A DNA stretch of 64,000 nucleotides. Source: an uncultured Lachnospiraceae bacterium (GTDB taxonomy: Bacteria; Bacillota; Clostridia; Lachnospirales; Lachnospiraceae). This document shows, in pieces, positions 47,886-57,119 of this stretch (position 1 is the stretch's first letter; each line of letters begins with the position of its first letter). The DNA lies in NCBI GenBank assembly GCA_944380605.1, contig CALWIA010000034.1:62001-126000 (forward strand). Direction: 5' to 3'. A program made the position numbers and the translations under genes. Under the pieces are notes generated by a model. It saw only the letters and a list, made by a program, of their open reading frames with translations. It did no database searches and had not been told where the DNA came from.

Positions 47886-49058
47886 ATGACAATCAGAGAA
47901 GAAGCTTTGCAGAAACACTATGAGTGGAAGGGGAAAATCGAGGTGATTTCCCGTGCGCCGGTGAAAAACCGGGAGCAGCTGTCCCTGGCGTATACGCCGG
48001 GCGTGGCGGAGCCCTGTCTGGAGATTGCCAAAGACCCGATGAAGGTGTATGAGCTGACCCGCCGGCAGAACCTGGTGGCGGTAATCACCGACGGCACCGC
48101 GGTGCTGGGTCTGGGCGATATCGGCCCGGAGGCGGCGATGCCGGTTATGGAAGGCAAATGCGCCCTGTTCAAGGAATTTGCCGGCGTGGACGCCTTCCCC
48201 ATCTGCATCGATTCCAAGGATCCCAAGGTGATCATCGATACGGTGGCGCTGATTTCCAAGAGCTTCGGCGGCATCAATCTGGAGGACATTTCCGCGCCCC
48301 GCTGCTTTGAGATCGAGACCGAGTTAAAGAAGCGCTGCGACATTCCGGTTTTCCATGACGACCAGCACGGCACGGCCATTGTGGTTTCCGCAGCTCTGCT
48401 CAACGCCATCCAGGTGGTGGGCAAGAAGATGGGCGAACTGGAAATCGTCATTAACGGCGCCGGAGCCGCGGGCATTTCCATTGCCAAGATGATCCTGCAG
48501 ATGGGCTTCGGCAACGTGATCCTCTGCGACATCCACGGCGCGGTGTACGAGGGCGCCGACTGGCTGAATCCGGCCCAGGCGGAGATGGCCAAGATCTCCA
48601 ACCGGCAGAAGCGCCAGGGCACGCTGGCGGATGTGATGAAAGGCGCGGACGTGTTTATCGGCGTTTCCCGCCCCGATCTGGTGACCAAGGACATGGTGCG
48701 CTCCATGGCGGATGGGGCCATTGTATTCCCCATGGCCAATCCGACGCCGGAGATCATGCCTCAGGACGCGCTGGACGCCGGCGCCGCCGTGGTGGGAACC
48801 GGCCGCTCCGATTTCCCCAACCAGATCAACAATGTGCTGGCTTTCCCCGGCATCTTCAAAGGCGCGCTGTCGGTGATGGCCACGGACATTACGGAATCCA
48901 TGAAGATGGCGGCGGCGAGAGCCATCGCTTCTGTGGTGAAGCCGGAACAGTTAAAAGCGGACTATATCCTGCCTCAGGCCTTTGACCCGGAAGTGGTAGC
49001 GGCGGTGGCCGAAGCGGTGGCCGAAGACGCGAAGGCCCACGGACTGAACCGTCTGTAG
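47886..49058 (+). CDS. NAD(P)-dependent malic enzyme
   Basis: Oxidatively decarboxylates malate to pyruvate. The 390-residue short form has LAYTPGVAEPCLEI, the catalytic Lys in KDPKVIIDT/EGKCALFK region, metal-binding EDISAPRCFEIE and FHDDQHGTAIVV, a Rossmann motif INGAGAAGISIAKM, and FPMANPTPEIMP. ATG 47886 has AGGAGG six bases upstream; GTG 47883 adds only one residue. Cofactor preference is not predicted. Confidence 0.94.
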   Translation: MTIREEALQKHYEWKGKIEVISRAPVKNREQLSLAYTPGVAEPCLEIAKDPMKVYELTRRQNLVAVITDGTAVLGLGDIGPEAAMPVMEGKCALFKEFAGVDAFPICIDSKDPKVIIDTVALISKSFGGINLEDISAPRCFEIETELKKRCDIPVFHDDQHGTAIVVSAALLNAIQVVGKKMGELEIVINGAGAAGISIAKMILQMGFGNVILCDIHGAVYEGADWLNPAQAEMAKISNRQKRQGTLADVMKGADVFIGVSRPDLVTKDMVRSMADGAIVFPMANPTPEIMPQDALDAGAAVVGTGRSDFPNQINNVLAFPGIFKGALSVMATDITESMKMAAARAIASVVKPEQLKADYILPQAFDPEVVAAVAEAVAEDAKAHGLNRL

Positions 49059-49098
49059 TCTGCCGGATCCGGCTCTGGGGCCGGTTTTGGGAGCGTGT

Positions 49099-50133
49099 AT
49101 GGAAGAAAGCAGATTTCGGAGAAAGATTACGTGGTTCCAGTTCGCCTGCTGCGTGCTGGTGATCTGGAGCCATGCCGGCAACGCGGAACTGTTTATGGGG
49201 AAGCTGGAAAAGACCCATCCCCTGATGCAGCTGGAGTATGGAATCGGCTCGTCTCTGATCCGGGTGAGCATTCCGTGCTTTCTTATGGTGTCCGCGTATC
49301 TGTTTTACCGGAACTTTTCCTGGGACAAACTGCCGGGCAAGTGGAAGCGGCGGTGCCGGACGCTGCTGCTTCCCTATCTTTTCTGGAATCTGCTGTATTA
49401 TTTTGGATACCTGGCGGGCAGCCGGATTCCGGGGCTGGACCGGATCGTGAACCGGCCGGGGATGGAATTTTCCCTGGCGGATATGGCGTCGGCAGCGCTG
49501 TTTTACCGCTCCAACGCGGTGTTCTGGTTTCTGTATCAGCTGATTCTTCTGACGGCCCTGGCGCCGGTGCTGTATCTGTTTCTGAAACGGATCTGGAGCG
49601 GCCTGTTGTTTCTGGGGGCGGCGGCGGTGCTGATCGCCCTTCGGATCCCTCTGCCGCAGCTGAATCTGGACGCGCTGTTTTACTACAGCCTGGCGGCGTT
49701 TCTGGCCATTCATGCCAGAAAGCAGACGGAGGGAGTCTGGACGCCGGCCCGGGCGGCAGCCGGCGCCGTTCTGGTGTGCGCCGGCCTGTTTATCAGCCAG
49801 TGGTATTACCGGCAGGCCCACGTGCCGGCCATTGTGGCCTGCCACGCACTGTCGGTGACGGGGCTGTGGCTTCTGGTGGATGAGGCCTGGCTGGGGACGC
49901 CGAAGCCCTGGATGGGCCATACCTTCTTTATCTATGCGTTTCATTTTATCCCGGTGCGGTTTCTCAACAAGACGGCAGCGATGCTGCTGAAAGACAGCTG
50001 GGCGGCGGAAGCGGCTGCCGCAGCGCTGTATTTGTGCATGCCGGCGGCGGCGCTGTTTGTCTGCTATCAGGTGTCCCGGCCGCTGGAACGGTTCTGCCCC
50101 CGGGCGTGGGCGCTGCTGAACGGCGGCCGCTAG
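49099..50133 (+). CDS. Acyltransferase family 3 membrane protein
   Basis: A 344-residue protein with about ten membrane helices and the N-terminal pattern of acyltransferase_3 (FQFACCVLVIWSHAG in place of the usual hydrophobic segment ending in catalytic His; His is present in WSHAG). PCFLMVSAYLFYRNFSW and the Arg in the KRRCRTLLLPYLFWNLLY segment also match the family. Members O-acetylate or succinylate polysaccharides and lipids. ATG 49099 (GGGAG five bases upstream) is preferred to TTG 49087. It is in the same direction as the malic enzyme gene but probably independent. Confidence 0.85.
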   Translation: MEESRFRRKITWFQFACCVLVIWSHAGNAELFMGKLEKTHPLMQLEYGIGSSLIRVSIPCFLMVSAYLFYRNFSWDKLPGKWKRRCRTLLLPYLFWNLLYYFGYLAGSRIPGLDRIVNRPGMEFSLADMASAALFYRSNAVFWFLYQLILLTALAPVLYLFLKRIWSGLLFLGAAAVLIALRIPLPQLNLDALFYYSLAAFLAIHARKQTEGVWTPARAAAGAVLVCAGLFISQWYYRQAHVPAIVACHALSVTGLWLLVDEAWLGTPKPWMGHTFFIYAFHFIPVRFLNKTAAMLLKDSWAAEAAAAALYLCMPAAALFVCYQVSRPLERFCPRAWALLNGGR

Positions 50134-50136
50134 CGG

Positions 50137-51552
50137 TTATTCTTCCCTGCGGATGTGAGGCAGGCGGCAGCGGAAGAACCGTTTTCTCAGTTCTTTCCAG
50201 CGGAAGGGGATCAGCGGATAAATATAGCTTTTGTCCGCCAGGGTGCGGTTGAAGCAGATGGCGCACAGGCTTAAGGCCAGGCCCGCGGCGAAGCCCCACT
50301 GGTTGAACAGGGCGGTGAACAAAAGAAGCAGCATGCGCATGAACTTCAGGGCGTAGCCCAGTTCAAAGCTGGCCTGGGAATAGTTGGCCACGGTAACAAA
50401 GGCCATGTACAGCATCGTCTCGCTGTTGAACCATCCGGATTTTACCGAGTATTCGCCCATGACGATGCCGGCGATGACGCTGAGCGGCGTGGTCAGCATG
50501 CTGGGGGTGTTGATGGCCGCCAGACGCAGCCCGTCGATGGCAAATTCCAGCAGAAACAGCTGGATCACGATGGGTACGTGGGGCTCTTCCGCCAGCCGGA
50601 TGAAGTCCAGCCATCGCGGAATCCACCCGGGGTTCTGCATCAGCAGAAGCCAGGTGGGCGTTACAATCAGAGAGAGAAAGGAAATGGTCATCCGGGTCAG
50701 CCGGAGGTAGGTGCCGGTGACGGGAGGAAAGTAATAGTCGTCGGCCTCTTCGATGATGTCAAAAACAGAAGAGGGGAGGATCATGGCAGATGGGGAGTTG
50801 TCCACCAGCAGGATGATGCTTCCTTCCAGAATGGACGCCGCCGCCGTATCCGGTCGTTCGGAAAATTTGAATTTGGGGAAGGGGTTGTACCACTTCCCGG
50901 CGTAGAGGCACTCCGCCAGGCTTTCCTGATTCATGGTCAGGGCGTCGGCATGGGTGTTTTGGATCCGTTTGCGGATCAGGTCCAGCATGGAAGCGTCCAC
51001 CCGGTTTTTCATATAGCAGATGGCGATGTCCGTGCGGGAACTCTGGCCGATGCTTGCGATTTCCATGGTCAGGGCAGGGTCCCGAATCCGCCGCCGGATC
51101 AGGGCGGTGTTGAAGATCAGGGTCTCTACAAAGCCGTCCCGGGAGCCCCGCATCACCTTGTCTTTTTCCGGCTCCGAGACGCTGCGGGCCGGGTAGGTGC
51201 GGCAGTCGATGGCCAGGCAGGCGCCGTAGCCGTCGATGAATACGCAGGAGATGCCGGAAAGAATCTGCACGGCGGCATCGGATTCTTCGGTGAGCAGTTC
51301 CACTTCTCCGTAAGGCACGTATTTTTCGGAAAATCCGCGGGCGTCGGCGGGCATGTCCGATTCCTTCAGATTCTGCCAGATCTGCAGAATTTTCAGAAGC
51401 ACTTCGTCTTTGGTAAATCCATCTACAAAATAAATGCAAAGATCCCGCCCTCCGGCGGAAGCCGTCCGGCATACCACGTCAAAATTGGTTTCGATGTCCA
51501 GCAGCCGGTTCATGCGGTTTCTGTTTTCTTCCAGATGTGTTGAAAAACTCAT
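50137..51552 (-). CDS. Spore germination protein, SpoVAF/GerA family
   Basis: A 471-residue membrane protein of the GerA/SpoVAF group. The cytoplasmic N-terminal domain (residues ~1-260) holds EPEKDKVMRGSRDGFVETLIFN, the hallmark segment, and VDNSPSAMILPSSVFD; the rest has about five membrane helices (FLSLIVTPTWLLLM, TPLSVIAGIVMGEYSV and others). SpoVAF is encoded with spoVA genes in Bacillus, GerA A subunits with B and C partners; neither is here, so this is an orphan A-subunit type. It acts in the spore inner membrane during germination. Start has AAGGAGG six bases upstream. Confidence 0.88.
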   Translation of the reverse strand: MSFSTHLEENRNRMNRLLDIETNFDVVCRTASAGGRDLCIYFVDGFTKDEVLLKILQIWQNLKESDMPADARGFSEKYVPYGEVELLTEESDAAVQILSGISCVFIDGYGACLAIDCRTYPARSVSEPEKDKVMRGSRDGFVETLIFNTALIRRRIRDPALTMEIASIGQSSRTDIAICYMKNRVDASMLDLIRKRIQNTHADALTMNQESLAECLYAGKWYNPFPKFKFSERPDTAAASILEGSIILLVDNSPSAMILPSSVFDIIEEADDYYFPPVTGTYLRLTRMTISFLSLIVTPTWLLLMQNPGWIPRWLDFIRLAEEPHVPIVIQLFLLEFAIDGLRLAAINTPSMLTTPLSVIAGIVMGEYSVKSGWFNSETMLYMAFVTVANYSQASFELGYALKFMRMLLLLFTALFNQWGFAAGLALSLCAICFNRTLADKSYIYPLIPFRWKELRKRFFRCRLPHIRREE

Positions 51553-51686
51553 GTTCAGCCTCCTTGTTTCCTATAGAGGAAGTATGTGCCGAAAACCGGG
51601 AAATATGAAAGAAGACTGATTTTGACGATACGGATAAAAAGAAGACGAAAAAGACTGGAATCTTGTGCAGAATGCCGGGAAATGGA

Positions 51687-51715
51687 TTGACAAAAATGGG
51701 AAGAAGTGGTATATT
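51687..51715 (+). promoter_or_regulatory. Consensus promoter with no gene downstream
   Basis: TTGACA (51687-51692) and TATATT (51710-51715) with a 17-base spacer. The next ~330 bases hold no credible reading frame on this strand but contain hairpins and a terminator. Confidence 0.85.
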
Positions 51716-51721
51716 TGCTGT

Positions 51722-51853
51722 GTGAGAAGCAAAACGGGGTGTTTTGCAAGTGCATTTTGGCATAGGGGTGTGCCAGAAACGTACACTATATAATGAAAAG
51801 GTGTATGAACGTGACGGAGACCGCTTTCTGGGGGAAAGCGGTCTCCTTATTTT
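51722..51853 (+). ncRNA. Candidate structured small RNA
   Basis: Between a consensus promoter and a strong terminator lie four hairpins: GCAAAAC-GGGGT-GTTTTGC (51729-51747); TTTTGGCA-TAGGGGTG-TGCCAGAA (51755-51778); GTACAC/GTGTAT (51781-51806, A+T-rich loop); and GGAGACCGCTTTC-TGGGG-GAAAGCGGTCTCC (51816-51846) with a TTATTTT tail. Loops one, two and four all expose GGGG. No ORF of note and no RNA family I recognise (not tmRNA, RNase P, SRP or T-box). The boundaries are estimated from the promoter and terminator; function unknown. Confidence 0.6.
51816..51853 (+). terminator. Strong terminator of the candidate RNA
   Basis: 13-bp perfect stem GGAGACCGCTTTC (51816-51828) / GAAAGCGGTCTCC (51834-51846) followed by TTATTTT. 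Confidence 0.88.
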
Positions 51854-51925
51854 GCGGGATACGCCGGCCGGCCGCCGTGCCATGGCCATTTGCTCTTTAA
51901 AAAGGGAGGAGCCGGCGTATCCCGC
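51854..51925. repeat. Long inverted repeat after the candidate RNA
   Basis: GCGGGATACGCCGGC (51854-51868) is an exact inverse of GCCGGCGTATCCCGC (51911-51925), with a 42-base loop. No T tract follows. It may be part of a longer RNA or a recombination/attachment-like structure. The rest of 51926-52055 shows no gene. Confidence 0.7.
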
Positions 51926-52055
51926 TTCGGGGACCGCCGGCAGATTATGAAAAAAATTATCGAAATGTAAGCAGCACTCTCTTCATCTGACATTTACAGT
52001 ATATGCGGCAAATGTGAAGAAAGTATAGCTGCCGTGTAAAAGATTTATGAATAGA

Positions 52056-53516
52056 TTATGAACCGAAGTGGTAGCTGTCCAGCAGCTGGTTTTTCATCTT
52101 CCAGAGGGGCAGGGAGAGGTCCACATGGGTGCGATGAGGGTATTCCAGACGCAGGGACTCTTCCCACAGGGTGGCCAGCTCCTGGCGGCAGTATTTCTGG
52201 ATGTCCATGACCTTCGGCGAGGTGTAGACCTTCTTTCCGCCCTGGAATACCGGAATCATCAGTTCCCGGATGGTGTAGCTGCCGGGGGCCAGATGGGTCT
52301 TTTTCCAGGTTTCCACCGGGTCGAACAGCAGCAGGGAATTGGAAGAATCGTAATGCTCGTCCACCAGGCAGATCAGGTCGGCGATGATTTTGCCGGTTTC
52401 CTTATTATAGATCCGCAGGATGGTCTTGTTGCCGGGATTGGTGATCTTCTCCGCGTTTTCCGAAAGCTTGATCTTGGGGATAAACTGGCCGGTGGCCTTG
52501 TCCTTGACGGCGGCCAGCTTGTAGACGCCGCCGAAGGAAGGGCAGTCCTTGGAGGTAATCAGGTTGGTGCCCACGCCCCAGGAGTTAATGGCGGCTCCCT
52601 GCAGCTTCAGGCTGCTGATCAGGTTTTCATCCAGGTCGTTGGAAGCGGAGATGATGGCGTCGGAGAATCCGGCGGCGTCCAGCATCTGCTTGGCCTTTTT
52701 GGACAGATAGGCCAGGTCTCCGCTGTCTAAGCGGATGCCGTAGAAGGTCAGGGGAATGCCGGCCTCCCGCATTTCCGTAAAGACTTTGATGGCGTTGGGA
52801 ACGCCGGATTTTAAGGTGTCGTAGGTGTCCACCAGCAGGATGCAGGCGCTGGGGTAGAGCCTGGCGTAGGCCCGGAAGGCGGTGAGCTCATCGGGGAAGC
52901 TCATGATCCAGCTGTGGGCGTGGGTGCCTTTCACCGGTACGTCAAACATCTGGCCGGCCAGCACGTTGGAGGTGCCGATGCATCCGGCGATCATGGCGGC
53001 TCTGGCGCCGTAGATGCCGGCGTCCGGTCCCTGGGCCCGCCGCAGGCCGAATTCCATAACGCCGTCGCCCTGGGCCGCGTATACCACCCGGGCGGTCTTG
53101 GTGGCGATCAGGCTCTGATGGTTGATGATGTTCAACAGAGCGGTTTCCACCAGCTGGGCCTCCATAATGGGGGCGATGACCTTTACCAGAGGTTCCCGGG
53201 GAAAGACGACGGTGCCTTCCGGAATGGCGTAGACGTCTCCCGTAAAGCGGAAATCCCGCAGGTATTCCAGAAAATCTTCTTCAAACAGGCCGGTGGACCG
53301 CAGGTAATCGATGTCTTCTCCGTCGAAATGGAGGTTTTCCAGGTAGTCCATGGCCTGGTCCAGGCCGGCGCAGATGGAGTAGCCGTTGTTGTTGGGGTTG
53401 CTGCGGTAAAACGCGTCAAAAATCACGGTTTCATTGGCATTCTGCTCCTTGAAGTAGCCCTGCATCATGGTGAGCTCGTACAGGTCGGTCAGCAGCGTTA
53501 AATTCCGTTCAGACAT
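52056..53516 (-). CDS. pncB: Nicotinate phosphoribosyltransferase
   Basis: Joins nicotinate to PRPP to give NaMN in NAD salvage. The 486-residue enzyme contains LLTDLYELTMMQGY at its N-terminus, MEFGLRRAQGPDAG (catalytic His-equivalent region follows), GTHAHSWIMSF (His), and IRLDSGDLAYLSKKAKQML, then INSWGVGTNLITSKDCPS for phosphate binding. ATG 53516 has AAGGAG seven bases upstream; the longer frame to 53633 begins within the divergent promoter region. It ends 200 bases from the candidate RNA. Confidence 0.96.
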   Translation of the reverse strand: MSERNLTLLTDLYELTMMQGYFKEQNANETVIFDAFYRSNPNNNGYSICAGLDQAMDYLENLHFDGEDIDYLRSTGLFEEDFLEYLRDFRFTGDVYAIPEGTVVFPREPLVKVIAPIMEAQLVETALLNIINHQSLIATKTARVVYAAQGDGVMEFGLRRAQGPDAGIYGARAAMIAGCIGTSNVLAGQMFDVPVKGTHAHSWIMSFPDELTAFRAYARLYPSACILLVDTYDTLKSGVPNAIKVFTEMREAGIPLTFYGIRLDSGDLAYLSKKAKQMLDAAGFSDAIISASNDLDENLISSLKLQGAAINSWGVGTNLITSKDCPSFGGVYKLAAVKDKATGQFIPKIKLSENAEKITNPGNKTILRIYNKETGKIIADLICLVDEHYDSSNSLLLFDPVETWKKTHLAPGSYTIRELMIPVFQGGKKVYTSPKVMDIQKYCRQELATLWEESLRLEYPHRTHVDLSLPLWKMKNQLLDSYHFGS

Positions 53517-53610
53517 GGTTTTCTCCTTCGAAATAGGTGTGGGGTTAAAAACATTACATAGATTATATATATTCTTTGCGGAAAAGGCAACAGGCAGGGG
53601 GAGTTTTTCC

Positions 53611-53639
53611 TTGACAATCAGGGGGTCAGTCACTATAAT
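53611..53639 (+). promoter_or_regulatory. Consensus sigma-A promoter of the T-box/ileS transcript
   Basis: TTGACA (53611-53616) and TATAAT (53634-53639), 17-base spacer. Both boxes are perfect. Confidence 0.93.
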
Positions 53640-53645
53640 GGTAGC

Positions 53646-53902
53646 GTACAGATAGGAAAGACTTGGATGGAGACAGTAGCCCTGACGGGAATTCCGCAGC
53701 GAGCCGGGGAAGGTGGGAGCCCGGTGTCAGTACCGCAGGAGGTGAATATCACTCCGGAGTCGCAGGCTGAAGAGAGGTTCTTGGTAGGCCCAGCCGGTAT
53801 TCCGCCGTTATCGGGAACGCATATGCATGTATGCTGTAATAGGTGGTACAGCGAAGCCAGCAGGCTTTCGTCCTCATTACGGGGACGGAGGCTTATTTTT
53901 TT
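53646..53902 (+). promoter_or_regulatory. T-box riboswitch, Ile specific, with terminator
   Basis: An untranslated leader whose stem I presents the Ile codon ATC as specifier (53748-53750, in GAATATCACTCCGGAG), followed by the T-box sequence AATAGGTGGTACAGCG (53838-53853) that pairs with the uncharged tRNA-Ile acceptor end. The terminator GCTTTCGTCC/GGACGGAGGC (53864-53892) ends in a T7 run (53896-53902). Uncharged tRNA-Ile should prevent termination and turn on ileS and whatever is read with it. Confidence 0.93.
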
Positions 53903-53957
53903 GACAGAAAGCCAAGGCTTTTTGTTTTCGCGAAGCAGGAAAGACAGGAGGTTAAAA

Positions 53958-56900
53958 ATGCCCAGATATGAAAAGGTTTCCACGGACTTGAAGTTTGTGG
54001 AACGGGAAAAAGAAGTGGAGCGGTTCTGGGAAGACCACCACATTTTTGAAAAGAGCATCGAAGACCGGAAGGGCCATCCGACCTATATGTTTTACGATGG
54101 ACCGCCTACGGCCAACGGAAAGCCCCACATCGGCCATGTGCTGACCCGCGTCATCAAAGACATGATCCCCCGGTACCGGACCATGAAGGGATACATGGTG
54201 CCCAGAAAGGCCGGCTGGGATACCCACGGGCTGCCGGTGGAACTGGAAGTGGAAAAAACCCTGGGTCTGGATGGAAAGGAACAGATCGAACAGTACGGTC
54301 TGGAGCCGTTTATTGAGCACTGCAAGGAAAGCGTGTGGAAATACAAAGGCATGTGGGAGGATTTCTCCAATACGGTGGGTTTCTGGGCCGACATGGAGCA
54401 TCCCTACGTAACCTATCACAACGATTTTATCGAGTCGGAGTGGTGGGCGTTAAAAGAGATCTGGAACAAGGGCCTTTTGTACAAGGGCTTTAAAATCGTG
54501 CCCTACTGCCCCCGCTGCGGCACTCCGCTGTCCAGCCACGAGGTGGCGCAGGGCTATAAAGACGTCAAAGAGCGATCCGCTATCGCCCGGTTCAAGGTAA
54601 AAGACGAGGACGCGTATATCCTGGCCTGGACCACCACCCCCTGGACCCTGCCGTCCAACGTGGCGCTGTGCGTCAACCCGGACGAGACGTATGTGAAGGT
54701 GAAAAACGGGGATTATACCTATTATCTGGCGGAGGCGCTGTGCGGCACGGTGCTGGAAGGCGAGTACACGGTGCTGGAGCGGTATCAGGGAAAGGACCTG
54801 GAGTATAAGGAATACGAGCCGCTGTTCGACTGCGCCGTGGACGTCTGCAGCCGTCAGCATAAAAAGGCGTTTTACGTGGTCTGCGACACCTATGTAACGC
54901 TGACCGATGGTACCGGCGTGGTGCATATCGCCCCGGCGTTCGGTGAAGACGACTCCAAAGTGGGCAAAAAGTACGACCTGCCCTTTGTGCAGCTGGTGGA
55001 CGGCAAGGGCCAGATGACCAAAGAGACGCCCTGGGCCGGCGTATTCTGCAAGAAGGCGGATCCCATGGTATTAAAGGCGCTGGAGGAAAAGGGACTGCTG
55101 TTTTCCGCTCCGGTGTTCGAGCACAGCTATCCCCACTGCTGGCGCTGCGACACGCCTCTGATCTACTACGCGAGAGAGTCCTGGTTCATCAAGATGACGG
55201 CGGTGAAGGAGGACCTGATCCGCAACAACAACACCATTCACTGGATTCCGGAGAGCATCGGCAAGGGCCGGTTCGGCGACTGGCTGGAAAATGTTCAGGA
55301 CTGGGGTATCAGCCGCAACCGCTACTGGGGCACTCCGTTAAACGTATGGGAGTGCGAGTGCGGGCATCAGCATTCCATTGGAAGCATCGAGGAACTGAAG
55401 TCCATGTCTCCCAACTGCCCGGACAACATCGAACTGCACCGCCCCTATATCGACGCGGTGACCATCACCTGCCCCAAGTGCGGAAAGCAGATGAAGCGGG
55501 TGCCGGAAGTGATCGACTGCTGGTTCGACTCCGGTTCCATGCCCTTTGCCCAGCATCACTATCCCTTTGAGAATCAGGAACTGTTCCACCAGCAGTTCCC
55601 GGCGGACTTTATTTCCGAGGCAGTGGACCAGACCAGAGGCTGGTTCTACTCCCTGTTGGCCATTTCCACCCTGCTGTTTAACCAGGCGCCCTACAAGAAC
55701 GTCATCGTCCTGGGCCATGTGCAGGATGAGAACGGCCAGAAGATGAGCAAATCCAAGGGCAACGCCGTAGATCCCTTCGAGGCGCTGGCGACTTACGGAG
55801 CCGACGCCATCCGGTGGTATTTCTACATCAACAGCGCCCCCTGGCTGCCCAACCGGTTCCACGGCAAGGCGGTGCAGGAGGGACAGAGAAAGTTCCTGGG
55901 CACCCTGTGGAATACCTACGCGTTTTATGTGCTGTACGCCAACATCGACGATTTCGATCCCACCCAGCACCAGCTGGAATACGACAAGCTGTCGGTAATG
56001 GACAAATGGCTGCTGTCCAAGATGCACTCTACGGTGCAGGCGGTGGACGGCCACCTGGAGAATTACCGGATTCCGGAAGCTGCCAGAGCGCTGCAGGAGT
56101 TTGTGGACGATCTGAGCAACTGGTATGTGCGGCGGAGCCGGGAGCGGTTCTGGGCCAAAGGAATGGAACAGGACAAGATCAACGCTTACATGACGCTGTA
56201 TACGGCGCTGGTGACGGTGTGCAAGGCGGCGGCGCCCATGATTCCGTTTATGACGGAAGAAATTTATCAGAATCTGGTGCGCAGCCTGGACAAGACGGCG
56301 CCGGAGAGCATCCATCTGTGCGATTTCCCGGAGGCGGACGTATCCAAAATCGACCCGCAGCTGGAGGCGGATATGGACGAGGTGTTAAAGATCGTGGTTA
56401 TGGGCCGGGCGGCCCGGAACACGGCCAACATCAAGAACCGCCAGCCCATCGGCCAGATGTATGTGAAGGCCCCCCACGCCCTGTCTTCTTATTATGTGGA
56501 GATCATCGAGGACGAGCTGAATGTGAAGCGTGTGGACTTTACCGAGGACATGAGCGCCTTTACGTCCTACAGCTTCAAGCCGCAGCTGCGCACGGTGGGC
56601 CCCAAGTACGGCAAGCATCTGAACCAGATCCGTACGGCGCTGACGGAAATCGATGGAAATAAAGCCATGGAAACGCTGAAGGCGGAAGGCGCGCTGAAAT
56701 TCGACTTTGACGGCACGGAAGTGGTGCTGACGGAGGAAGACCTGCTGATCGACGTGGCCCAGAAGGAAGGCTTTGTGACGGAAGCGGACAATACGGTGAC
56801 GGTGGTGCTGGATACCCGCCTGACGCCGGAACTGCTGGAAGAAGGCTTTGTGCGGGAACTGGTGAGCAAGATCCAGACCATGCGGAAAGAGGCCGGATTT

Positions 56901-57119
56901 GAGGTTATGGACCACATCCGGGTATATGAGACCGGCAGTGAGAAAATCGCGCGGATCATGGAAGACCATGGCGGCGTTATCCGCTCGGAGGTGCTGGCAG
57001 ACGAGCTGGTCATCGGAAAGATGGGCGGATATGTCAAGGAGTGGAACATCAACGGAGAGAGCGTAGTCCTTGGCGTCGAAAAAAAAAAGGAAAAACAGTC
57101 TGAGGAGAGATCTCTGCAT
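53958..57119 (+). CDS. ileS: Isoleucyl-tRNA synthetase, frame open into glycogen phosphorylase
   Basis: Charges tRNA-Ile. The class I enzyme starts MPRYEKVSTDLKFVEREKEV, with HIGH at residues 57-60 (PTANGKPHIGHV), editing domain, Cys-rich segments (CPKCGKQMKRVPEVIDC) and KMSKS at 595-599. The synthetase body ends about residue 1041 (SVVLGVE), a normal length. There is no stop codon: the frame runs through a lysine-rich linker encoded by ten A (57079-57088) and into the phosphorylase ATG at 57120. A one-base change in the A run would create a stop (57100-57102 region with one more A, or 57121-57123 with one fewer). The real product could be separate IleS, a fusion, or slippage mixture. ATG 53958 follows AGGAGG. 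Confidence 0.93.
57079..57088 (+). other. A10 run at the ileS-glgP junction (slippage or error site)
   Basis: Ten consecutive A in the ileS tail. At this length both RNA polymerase slippage and sequencing errors are common. It is what links, or falsely links, the two reading frames. Confidence 0.9.

Noticed and set aside
50578..51543. 321-codon plus-strand frame opposite the germination protein
   Set aside because: GerA hallmark motifs are on the minus strand.
51948..51971. Tiny open frame MKKIIEM
   Set aside because: Seven codons without a proper ribosome-binding site; not supportable as a gene.
53667..53957. N-terminal extension of ileS to a TTG/ATG at 53667
   Set aside because: This part is the T-box leader with specifier, T-box and terminator; translation would cross all of them. 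ATG 53958 has a good ribosome-binding site.
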